A stretch of 51,863 nucleotides of DNA from an uncultured Bacteroidia bacterium (GTDB lineage: Bacteria; Bacteroidota; Bacteroidia; Bacteroidales; ML635J-15): NCBI GenBank assembly GCA_902776565.1, contig CACYQN010000018.1, positions 1 through 51,863 of the forward strand, written 5' to 3'. Under the pieces are notes generated by a model that saw nothing but the letters and a program-made list of their open reading frames with translations, was not told where the DNA came from and did not search any database. This document shows, one piece after another, positions 37,172-44,410 of the stretch. Position numbers and translations under genes: made by a program. Positions within the stretch are counted from its first letter, which is position 1, and every line of letters starts with the position of its first letter.

Positions 37172-38125
37172 ATGGATATTTCTGTTGTAGTTCCGCTGTA
37201 TAACGAGGAGGAATCCTTGCCCGAATTGTGCGAATGGATTGTCCGCGTGATGAACGAGCATTCGTTTTCGTTTGAAATTCTGTTTGTTAATGACGGCAGT
37301 ACCGACAATTCGTGGAAAGTCGTCTGCGACCTGAAGAAAAAGCACGAGCAGGTGCGTGGCATTTCTTTCCGTAGGAACTATGGCAAATCTGCTGCGTTGC
37401 AGGTCGGTTTCCAAGCTTGCAATGGCGATGTGGTCATCACAATGGATGCCGATATGCAGGATAGTCCCGATGAGGTTCCCGAACTTTACCGCATGATAAA
37501 GGAGGACGGCTACGACCTTGTGTCGGGATGGAAGAAAAAACGCTACGACAACACCTTTACAAAGAATATCCCGTCGAAAATATACAACGCTACAGCACGC
37601 CGTGTTACAGGCATCAAGCTGCACGACATGAACTGCGGACTGAAGGCTTATCGCAACAAGGTGGTGAAGAATATCGAGGTTTACGGCGAAATGCACCGCT
37701 ATATTCCATATCTCGCAAAGAATGCTGGCTTCTCGAAGATAGGCGAGAAGGTCGTTGAGCATCGCAAACGCCAGTATGGTGTGTCGAAGTTCGGTCTCGA
37801 CAGGTTTGTCCACGGTTATCTGGACTTGTTCTCGCTGTATTTTCTGTCGCGCTTTGGCAAACGCCCGATGCATTTCTTCGGTTTGTGGGGCAGTGTGATG
37901 TTCATTATCGGTTTCATCGCCATTTGTGTGGTCGGTGGAATCAAGATTGCCGCTCTGTGCCGCCACGTACCGGCTCCGCTGGTTACCGATACCGCATATT
38001 TCTACCTTGCATTGGTAATGATGATTCTTGGTACGCAGATGTTCCTTTCGGGCTTTGTCGGCGAGATGATTGCCCGCAATTCTGCAACAAGAAACGACTA
38101 CCAGATAGAGGAGACGTTGGAATAA
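37172..38125 (+). CDS. Family 2 glycosyltransferase, GtrB/DPM1-like, membrane-anchored
   Basis: A 317-residue enzyme that probably loads a sugar from a nucleotide donor on a polyprenyl phosphate. The GT-A catalytic domain (1-220) has VVVPLYNEEESLPEL, FVNDGSTDNSW and the metal-binding MDADMQDSPDEV, as in dolichol-phosphate-mannose synthase relatives. Two membrane helices (about 232-255 and 268-292) close the protein, the layout of GtrB/ArnC. The start at 37172 gives the normal beginning MDISVVVPLYNEE. Single gene with own promoter; acceptor sugar system unknown. Confidence 0.9.
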   Translation: MDISVVVPLYNEEESLPELCEWIVRVMNEHSFSFEILFVNDGSTDNSWKVVCDLKKKHEQVRGISFRRNYGKSAALQVGFQACNGDVVITMDADMQDSPDEVPELYRMIKEDGYDLVSGWKKKRYDNTFTKNIPSKIYNATARRVTGIKLHDMNCGLKAYRNKVVKNIEVYGEMHRYIPYLAKNAGFSKIGEKVVEHRKRQYGVSKFGLDRFVHGYLDLFSLYFLSRFGKRPMHFFGLWGSVMFIIGFIAICVVGGIKIAALCRHVPAPLVTDTAYFYLALVMMILGTQMFLSGFVGEMIARNSATRNDYQIEETLE

Positions 38126-38164
38126 ATCCGCATTTATATAATTGGATAAATATGCAATTCTTTG

Positions 38165-38195
38165 CTAATAAGGCGCAATGCGTTGCGCCTCTACG
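38165..38195. repeat. REP-like palindrome (AGGCGCAATGCGTTGCGCCT)
   Basis: AGGCGCAATGCGTTGCGCCT is nearly a perfect inverted repeat about 40 bases after the glycosyltransferase stop. Its form is that of dispersed REP sequences mobilised by RAYT transposases, a remnant of which lies 2.6 kb downstream. Confidence 0.6.
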
Positions 38196-38276
38196 TGTTT
38201 TGTGTAATTGCATATGCTGTTGATAAATTTGCTAAAAAACATTAAAATGCATTGCCAAATTTTGCCATAAAAAACT

Positions 38277-38284
38277 TACCTTTG
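38277..38284 (+). promoter_or_regulatory. -7 promoter box (TACCTTTG) for pta-ackA
   Basis: TACCTTTG with a TTG at 38252-38254 (22-base spacing) precedes pta by 39 bases. Confidence 0.5.
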
Positions 38285-38323
38285 GTTTTTCAAATTTTAG
38301 AACAATAAAATTATAATACAACA

Positions 38324-39334
38324 ATGGATTTGATTCAAGAAATTATCAGAAATGCGCAGGCTAACAAACAGCGCATCGTACTCCCCGAAGGTGACGAACC
38401 TCGTACATTAAAGGCTGCTGACCAGATTATTGCAGACGGTATCGCCGATGTAATCCTGATTGGTCCTGCTCAGAAAATTGCTGAAATGACTGCCGAATTC
38501 GGTCTGAAGAACATCAGCAAGGCTCGCATTATCGACCCGAAGAACAACCCCGAAAAGCAGAAGTATGCCGAAATGCTTTACGAAATCCGCAAGGCAAAAG
38601 GTATGACAATGGAACAGGCCGAAGGTCTTGCCGAGAACTTTATGTACCTCGGTATCCTCTTGGTTAAGGCTGGCGAAGCCGATGGTCTCGTAAGCGGTGC
38701 CCGTTCGACTACTGGCGACATGCTCCGTCCTGCATTGCAGATTATCAAGACCGTTCCGGGCGTTAGCTGCGTATCTGGTGCGTTCATCATGTTCCTCCCC
38801 GAAGGCAGCAAGTACGGAACCGACGGCAAGATGGTTTTCGCCGACTGCGCCGTTACTCCTATGCCCGATGCAAAACAGCTCGCCGAAATCGCTGTCTGCA
38901 CCGCCGACACTGCAAAGAACATCGCAAAGATTGACCCGGCCGTTGCTATCCTCAGCTTCTCGACCAAGGGTTCGGCAAAGCACGAAGTTGTTGACAAGGT
39001 TATCGAGGCTACCCGTCTCGCTCAGGAAGCTCGTCCCGACCTGCTTCTCGACGGTGAACTTCAGGCCGATGCCGCTATAGTTCCATCGGTTGGCTCAAGC
39101 AAGGCTCCGGGCAGCAAGGTTGCCGGTAAGGCAAACACTTTGGTATTCCCGTGCCTCGAAGTCGGTAACATCGCATACAAGCTCGTTCAGCGTCTCGCTG
39201 GTGCCGAAGCAGTTGGTCCAGTTTTGCAGGGTCTCGCTAAGCCGTGCAATGACCTTAGCCGCGGATGCTCGGTTGAAGATGTTTACAAACTAGTTGCTAT
39301 CACTTGCAACCAGGCAATAGCTCAGAAAAAATAA
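38324..39334 (+). CDS. pta: Phosphate acetyltransferase
   Basis: A 336-residue enzyme for acetyl-CoA + phosphate to acetyl phosphate + CoA. The PTA signature blocks are all present: RIVLPEGDEPRTLKAA near 19-33, ADGLVSGARSTTGDMLRP near 119-136, LSFSTKGSAKHE near 210-221, and VVPS-type AIVPSVGSSKAPGSKVAGKANTLVFPCLE (abbreviated: AIVPSVGSSKAPG to LVFPCLE) near 252-280. It is the short form without an N-terminal regulatory domain. It forms a two-gene operon with ackA (25-base gap). Confidence 0.95.
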   Translation: MDLIQEIIRNAQANKQRIVLPEGDEPRTLKAADQIIADGIADVILIGPAQKIAEMTAEFGLKNISKARIIDPKNNPEKQKYAEMLYEIRKAKGMTMEQAEGLAENFMYLGILLVKAGEADGLVSGARSTTGDMLRPALQIIKTVPGVSCVSGAFIMFLPEGSKYGTDGKMVFADCAVTPMPDAKQLAEIAVCTADTAKNIAKIDPAVAILSFSTKGSAKHEVVDKVIEATRLAQEARPDLLLDGELQADAAIVPSVGSSKAPGSKVAGKANTLVFPCLEVGNIAYKLVQRLAGAEAVGPVLQGLAKPCNDLSRGCSVEDVYKLVAITCNQAIAQKK

Positions 39335-39359
39335 TCATTAACAACAAAATAGGTAAAAG

Positions 39360-40577
39360 ATGAAAATATTGGTTTTAAACTGCGGTAGCTCGTCAATCAA
39401 ATATCAGCTTATCAACATTGACGCAAATAACAATTCTACCGTAATGGCAAAAGGTCTTCTCGAAAGAATAGGCCTCGAAATGGGAGAATTCACCCACAAG
39501 TACAACGGACAGAAGCACTACGAACAGACTCCAATCGCCGACCACACTGCCGGTATCAAGATGGTTCTCAAGGCTCTCACCGACCCGGAAATGGGCGTTA
39601 TCAAGGACTTGAAGGAAATCGAAGCTGTTGGTAACCGCGTTGCTCACGGTGGCGAACTTTTCAAGGCTAGTGCTCTTGTAAACGACGATGTTATCGAAAA
39701 GATTAAGTCGCTCGCCGATTTGGCTCCGCTTCACACTCCCGGCAACTTGGCAGGTATCTACGCTATGCGCGAAGTATTGCCCAATGTTCCGCAGGCAGTT
39801 GTATTCGATACCGCTTTCCATCAGACACTTCCTCCGAAGTCGTTCCTCTATGGTCTGCCATACGAATACTACCAGAAGTATCATCTCCGTCGCTACGGTT
39901 TCCACGGAACAAGCCACGGTTTTGTTGCCGAAAAGGCTGCCAAGATGATTGGCAAGGACTGGAAGGACCTCAAGATAATAAGCTGCCACCTTGGTAGCGG
40001 TGCTTCTATCGCTGCTATCGACCACGGAAAGTCGGTTGACACTACAATGGGTCTCACAGCTCTCGAAGGTCTTATCATGGGTAGCCGTCCAGGCGATGTT
40101 GACCCGGGAGCAGTTTTGTATGTAGTAGAGAAGGAACTTGCTGAGGGCAAGACTATGAAGGATATTACAAACATCTTCTACAAGAAGAGCGGTCTTGTTG
40201 GTATCAGCGGTGGCAAGCAGGATATGCGCGACATCCGTGCAGGCCGCGATGCAGGTGACGAAAGAAGCACCTACGCATTCGATATGTTTGCACAGCGCGT
40301 AAAACGCTACATCGGCGGTTACATGGCCGAGATGGGCGGATGCGACATCCTTCTGTTCACAGGCGGTATCGGCGAAAATGCATGGTTTATGCGTCACCCG
40401 ATTCTCGAGAACATGGAATGCCTCGGCATTAAGGTCGATATGGAAAAGAACGACAAGATTATGGGCGAAGATGCAGTTATCTCAACCCCCGATTCGAAGG
40501 TTACGACCATCGTTGTCACCACCGACGAGGAATATGTAATTGCAATGGATACCATGAAGCTCGTTCAGGGTAAATAA
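39360..40577 (+). CDS. ackA: Acetate kinase
   Basis: A 405-residue ASKHA kinase making acetate and ATP from acetyl phosphate. N-terminal VLNCGSSSIKYQL, RVAHGGE near 97, VFDTAFHQT near 149, YGFHGTSHGFV near 178, SCHLGSGASIAAI near 205 and FTGGIGENA near 325 are canonical. It follows pta directly and ends at a strong terminator. The codon use (many CTC, GGT, CGT) suggests high expression. Confidence 0.96.
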   Translation: MKILVLNCGSSSIKYQLINIDANNNSTVMAKGLLERIGLEMGEFTHKYNGQKHYEQTPIADHTAGIKMVLKALTDPEMGVIKDLKEIEAVGNRVAHGGELFKASALVNDDVIEKIKSLADLAPLHTPGNLAGIYAMREVLPNVPQAVVFDTAFHQTLPPKSFLYGLPYEYYQKYHLRRYGFHGTSHGFVAEKAAKMIGKDWKDLKIISCHLGSGASIAAIDHGKSVDTTMGLTALEGLIMGSRPGDVDPGAVLYVVEKELAEGKTMKDITNIFYKKSGLVGISGGKQDMRDIRAGRDAGDERSTYAFDMFAQRVKRYIGGYMAEMGGCDILLFTGGIGENAWFMRHPILENMECLGIKVDMEKNDKIMGEDAVISTPDSKVTTIVVTTDEEYVIAMDTMKLVQGK

Positions 40578-40597
40578 TATATAGGTATTCGATAAAA

Positions 40598-40655
40598 AAC
40601 GGCAACAACTGCACCCAGAGCGTAGTCGAAGGGCAGAATCTGTTGCCGTTTTTTT
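40598..40655 (+). terminator. Terminator of pta-ackA with a palindromic element in its loop
   Basis: AACGGCAACA (40598-40607) and TGTTGCCGTT (40641-40650) form a perfect 10-bp stem followed by a T run. The loop is unusually long (33 bases) because it contains the palindrome CCCAGAGCGTAGTCGAAGGG (40614-40633). Confidence 0.88.
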
Positions 40656-40740
40656 GTATATTCCCTTGTGGGCTGTGATGCCTGGGATTGTGGTTATAAA
40701 TGATATTGTATTGACGGATTGTTGGTTTTGATTCTGTTGC

Positions 40741-40758
40741 GTCGCGGCGCGCCACGAC
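40741..40758. repeat. REP-like GC-rich palindrome next to a transposase remnant
   Basis: GTCGCGGCGCGCCACGAC is palindromic at 16 of 18 positions and stands out in an AT-rich stretch. It lies 16 bases before the RAYT-like fragment. Confidence 0.6.
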
Positions 40759-40774
40759 CCCACAAGAATAAAAC

Positions 40775-40900
40775 CAGCAATCCAGATATTTCGACCGCAT
40801 TATCCGCGACACCGCCGAAATGAACCGCATTGCCGAATATATTGAAAACAATGTGGCGGAATGGGCTGAAAATAATGCTATCGACCTATTTGTTGAATGA
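40775..40900 (+). pseudogene. C-terminal fragment of a REP-associated tyrosine transposase (RAYT)
   Basis: The frame opened after the stop near 40768 reads QQSRYFDRIIRDTAEMNRIAEYI and on to NNVAEW and a stop at 40898. The pattern RYFDRIIR..E..RI.EYI.NN...W is the end of Y1-transposase (TnpA_REP) proteins. The catalytic HUH domain and start are missing, so this is a dead remnant. It sits between ackA and the CRISPR leader. Confidence 0.7.
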
Positions 40901-40953
40901 AACGCGAAGACTGCCAATTCTCCATTTGTTAATAAAAATTTGATAAATAAAAA

Positions 40954-40983
40954 TTGCTGCATTGTATAGATTGTATATATTTG
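40954..40983 (+). promoter_or_regulatory. CRISPR leader promoter (TTG-19-TATATTTG)
   Basis: TTG at 40954-40956 and TATATTTG at 40976-40983 are 19 bases apart, a full match to the Bacteroidetes promoter. Transcription toward the array would give a leader RNA of about 160 bases before the first repeat. The leader 40984-41148 is AT-rich and gene-free and includes GTTCTTTGACATTCTGACC. Confidence 0.6.
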
Positions 40984-41148
40984 CATTGCAAAAACATTAC
41001 AAAAGTTCTTTGACATTCTGACCAAAATCTGACCTATTTTAGGTGTGGTTTCAAGGGAAAAAGGTACACTTTTTTGGATAAAAATTCATAATAAAATGTT
41101 AAAATTAATATCTAAAGTCTTATTGCACAACAACTTACAAATTTTGCC

Positions 41149-43402
41149 CTCGCAGTGCATCTTAGCTTCACTGATTTTAGGCTGCACCTCAGCAAATCAA
41201 GCTCGCTTGTTTGCATTCGGTTTGCACTAAAATTCCACTAAAACAAGGATTAAGACACAGGAGGTTTTGCCTTATAATATGTAAGTGACAATGCTCGCAG
41301 TGCATCTTCCATTAAAACAAGGATTAAGACTGCGTGATCGTTGAATGACACAATGCATGGTTTGTTCACTCGCAGTGCATCTTCCATTAAAACAAGGATT
41401 AAGACACTAAATAATCATCCCCATATACATCATAGTAATAGGGACTCGCAGTGCATCTTCCATTAAAACAAGGATTAAGACGGAGAAAATGCATTTGTAA
41501 TTGCACTTCTATCAAGCACCTCGCAGTGCATCTTCCATTAAAACAAGGATTAAGACCACGGAAGAATCCTCTTTTCCATCCAAATCTGATTAATAGCTCG
41601 CAGTGCATCTTCCATTAAAACAAGGATTAAGACTTGTATGTTACAGGTTTACGTTCACCTGTTTCAGTCTCGCAGTGCATCTTCCATTAAAACAAGGATT
41701 AAGACGTCATGTGTCAACTGGAATATTGCACGGACAACTGCAAGCTCGCAGTGCATCTTCCATTAAAACAAGGATTAAGACGTTTCAAACTTTCCGTCAT
41801 GTTTAGGCATCCAGTCCGACTCGCAGTGCATCTTCCACTAAAACAAGGATTAAGACATCCATATATGTGCGGACATACCGCCAATGGTAAACTCGCAGTG
41901 CATCTTCCACTAAAACAAGGATTAAGACGGAATCCACTTCCTGATTTGGTAGAGATTGGAACGGCTCGCAGTGCATCTTCCACTAAAACAAGGATTAAGA
42001 CGGAGATCCACAAGATTGACAGAATACGCTATATGCCTCGCAGTGCATCTTCCACTAAAACAAGGATTAAGACTATGTTCCATGTTGATAGTGCGCCATT
42101 TAACTTGGTGCTCGCAGTGCATCTTCCACTAAAACAAGGATTAAGACATCTGTCATACTCTTTTGCATAACAATGAACAAATCCTCTCGCAGTGCATCTT
42201 CCACTAAAACAAGGATTAAGACCTCTTCACATCGATCTATAACTTCGAAGTCATAGAACTCGCAGTGCATCTTCCACTAAAACAAGGATTAAGACTTCAT
42301 ATTCCATCTCTTAGCGATCTCTCTAGCGATCCTCGCAGTGCATCTTCCACTAAAACAAGGATTAAGACTAGTTTTCTCATATGCATCCCAACGATCGATA
42401 TGGACTCGCAGTGCATCTTCCACTAAAACAAGGATTAAGACAACCGATCTGCACCTCCTCTAGTTTGATTCGGCATACCTCGCAGTGCATCTTCCACTAA
42501 AACAAGGATTAAGACTAGTTTGTGCCTGTGCAGCCATTACACCTAGTATACTCGCAGTGCATCTTCCACTAAAACAAGGATTAAGACTCTCAAGGTTCTA
42601 CCCTTGAAAAAATTTAAGCCATTCTCCTCGCAGCGCATCTTCCACTAAAACAAGGATTAAGACATTTAATTAAATAAAGATATATACAGTTTATTATTCT
42701 CGCAGCGCATCTTCCACTAAAACAAGGATTAAGACTTTAATGAATTGAAGATCTTGTCTCTTCTACTGCATGACTCGCAGCGCATCTTCCACTAAAACAA
42801 GGATTAAGACATTTGAAAAGTCAACAATAAAAACATCATTTACCTGCTCGCAGTGCATCTTCCATTAAAACAAGGATTAAGACTTGTATGCTATGAACCA
42901 CTCCTCATGTTCATCCCGACCATTCTCGCAGTGCATCTTCCATTAAAACAAGGATTAAGACGCACTTGTGCTTGTCAAACCGTTTTCTCCAAAGAAAACT
43001 CGCAGCGCATCTTCCACTAAAACAAGGATTAAGACTAATCCACTTTGAAATATTAGCTTCCATATTTACTCTCGCAGTGCCTTTTCCACTAAAACAAGGA
43101 TTAAGACTCCTGAAAGTTAATCCACTCATTAGCTTTTTCCTGACTCTCGCAGTGCCTCTTCCTCTAAAACAAGGATTAAGACTCATTTCTTGTCGTTTTT
43201 AAGGTAAAACATCAATACCTCGCAGTGCATCTTCCATTAAAACAAGGATTAAGACTTGATATAGAACGTGTTAGAACAAGCACTTTTCAAGACCATCTCG
43301 CAGTGCATCTTCCATTAAAACAAGGATTAAGACTTATCCTTCTTGTCGCTGATGACTTTCCATATCATCACTCGCAGCGCATCTTCCACTAAAACAAGGA
43401 TT
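41149..43402 (+). CRISPR. CRISPR array, 30 repeats (37 bp) and 29 spacers
   Basis: Repeats start CTCGCAGTGCATCTTCC and end AAAACAAGGATTAAGAC; total 37 bp. Repeat starts include 41294, 41369, 41445, 41520, 41597, 41669, 41745, 41820 and on to 43297. Spacers are 35-41 nt. The 8-nt 3' end ATTAAGAC would be the crRNA 5' tag, which with the left-hand promoter and the decayed right end puts the leader at the left and transcription on the + strand, like the cas genes. Repeat 1 is split (41149-41163 and 41233-41256) by an insertion; repeat 30 (43371-43402) lacks its last bases. Variants: T-type (CCATTAAAAC) in repeats 2-8, 23, 24, 28, 29; C-type (CCACTAAAAC) elsewhere; GCGC instead of GTGC in 20-22, 25 and 30; repeats 26 and 27 have further changes. 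Confidence 0.99.
41164..41232. repeat. 69-bp insertion with hairpin splitting CRISPR repeat 1
   Basis: The flanks are the first 15 and last 24 bases of the CRISPR repeat, sharing a TT at the junctions. Inside, GCAAATCAAG (41192-41201) pairs with CTTGTTTGC (41206-41214) around CTCG with one bulged base. The words GCTGCACCTCAGCAAA and TTTGCATTCGG...TTGCACTA resemble intergenic elements I associate with Bacteroidales genomes, but no second copy is in this window. Confidence 0.8.
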
Positions 43403-43490
43403 TCAAAAGGCTTAAAGGCTTGCAGGCTCACAGGCGTGAAGCCGTGACGACAAAAACGTTAAGACGACTTCCGGCTGTTAGCCTTTCTGC
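43403..43490. repeat. Palindromic element, AAAGGCTAACAG family, at the array end
   Basis: Read on the minus strand it gives AAAGGCTAACAG, AGTCGTCTTAACG and AAGCCTTTAAGCC, the same order of words as the element at 6590-6695. It begins exactly where the last CRISPR repeat breaks off. Confidence 0.6.
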
Positions 43491-43497
43491 CCTTGGG

Positions 43498-43577
43498 GTT
43501 TGAAGTTGTTTGAAGTTGTTTGAGGTGGTTTGAATTTGTTTGAGGTGGTTTGAGGTTGTTTGAGATTGTTTGAGGTT
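43498..43577 (+). repeat. Tandem repeat, 8 x 10 bp (GTTTGAGGTT)
   Basis: Eight consecutive 10-base units of the form GTTTGARRTT (variants GTTTGAAGTT, GTTTGAGGTG, GTTTGAATTT, GTTTGAGATT) lie about 140 bases upstream of cas6. The 10-base period places every unit on the same face of the helix. The rest of the gap between array and cas6 holds no gene. Confidence 0.9.
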
Positions 43578-43671
43578 GGCTTTCAGCCTGTTCTGCCGTT
43601 AACCACCTTTTGCCTTTTTCCCTGTTGATTATTTGTTGAAAACTATTGGGTGGAAAATTGGGACTATTTGT

Positions 43672-43679
43672 TAAATTTG
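43672..43679 (+). promoter_or_regulatory. Candidate -7 promoter box (TAAATTTG) for cas6-csm
   Basis: TAAATTTG fits TAnnTTTG, 35 bases before the cas6 start. TTG triplets upstream are at non-ideal spacings (11 and 23), so strength is uncertain. Confidence 0.45.
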
Positions 43680-43713
43680 TAGTCTTGAAATTGAAACTCG
43701 TATAGGTAAATCT

Positions 43714-44409
43714 ATGGACAGACAGCGGATTTTGGTCGTAAGGTTTGTAAACGAACTGCAGCATCGGGAATTGTCGCAGTTTCGCGGAGCGGTGATTAAT
43801 GCCGTGAGCGGTTCCGACATTTTGTTCCACAACCATCAGGGCGAGGGTTTCAGGTATTCCTATCCGCTCATTCAGTACAAGCGCATAGGCGGCAAGGCGG
43901 CTTTGGTATGCATCGGCGACGGAACCGAGGCTATAGGCTCCTTCTTCGAAAACGCCAACTTCGACGTGCATCTTGGCGACAAGCAGATGAAACTTGAGGT
44001 CGAGTCGGTGGATGCAAGGCAGTTCATTGTGCAGTGCTGGGACGATATGTTCGGCTATTCGTTGCGCAAGTGGATGCCGCTGAATCAGGAAAACTACAGG
44101 AAATACATTATGCTTGACAGCATTGTCGAGAAGACCGAGATGCTGGAAGGTCTGCTCACAGCCAATATTCTGTCGTTTGCCAAAGGTTTGGGCATAAACT
44201 TGGAAAAGCCCGTGTCTGTCAAGTTTACCGGCATCGAGTCGCACCGCACCTATTTATATAAAGGTGTAAAGATGATGGGCTTCGATATCGATTTCAAGTG
44301 CAACGTCACCCTTCCCGACTTCATAGGCCTTGGCAAAGGCGTAAGTTTGGGCTACGGAATGGTGGCGAGAAGAAGGGGTAAGAGAATAGATAATAACGAA
44401 AAGGAATAA
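43714..44409 (+). CDS. cas6: CRISPR pre-crRNA endonuclease Cas6 (Cas6b type)
   Basis: A 231-residue RAMP-fold RNase that cuts within CRISPR repeats to leave the 8-nt tag. The glycine-rich loop typical of Cas6 is at 205-215 (GLGKGVSLGYG), and the N-terminal block LFHNHQGEGFRYSYPLIQYK holds His39 and His41, candidates for the catalytic residue in the Cas6b group common in Bacteroidetes. It precedes csm1 with a 1-base gap. Its codon use is GC-richer and like the housekeeping genes, unlike the AT-rich csm genes after it. Confidence 0.9.
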   Translation: MDRQRILVVRFVNELQHRELSQFRGAVINAVSGSDILFHNHQGEGFRYSYPLIQYKRIGGKAALVCIGDGTEAIGSFFENANFDVHLGDKQMKLEVESVDARQFIVQCWDDMFGYSLRKWMPLNQENYRKYIMLDSIVEKTEMLEGLLTANILSFAKGLGINLEKPVSVKFTGIESHRTYLYKGVKMMGFDIDFKCNVTLPDFIGLGKGVSLGYGMVARRRGKRIDNNEKE

Positions 44410-44410
44410 A

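Noticed and set aside
41399..43186. Open frames through the CRISPR array on both strands (proteins with repeated LNPCFNGRCTAS or HLPLKQGLR)
   Set aside because: They are translations of the 37-bp repeat; spurious proteins of this form are common in genomes with such arrays.
41257..43370. Reverse complements of many spacers contain an open reading frame, which might indicate capture from coding strands
   Set aside because: For 35-41 nt, at least one of three frames is open by chance in most cases, so this carries no information without protospacer matches.
43459..43465. TTAAGAC after the truncated last repeat, suggesting a second split CRISPR repeat
   Set aside because: The seven bases fall inside the AAAGGCTAACAG-type element, where its relative at 6590-6695 has a similar AGTCGTTAACG stretch, so a repeat remnant is not needed to explain them.
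43459..44244. 261-codon open frame on the minus strand opposite cas6
   Set aside because: It is a shadow of cas6 and of the 10-bp tandem repeats; no recognisable domain and cas6 is well supported.
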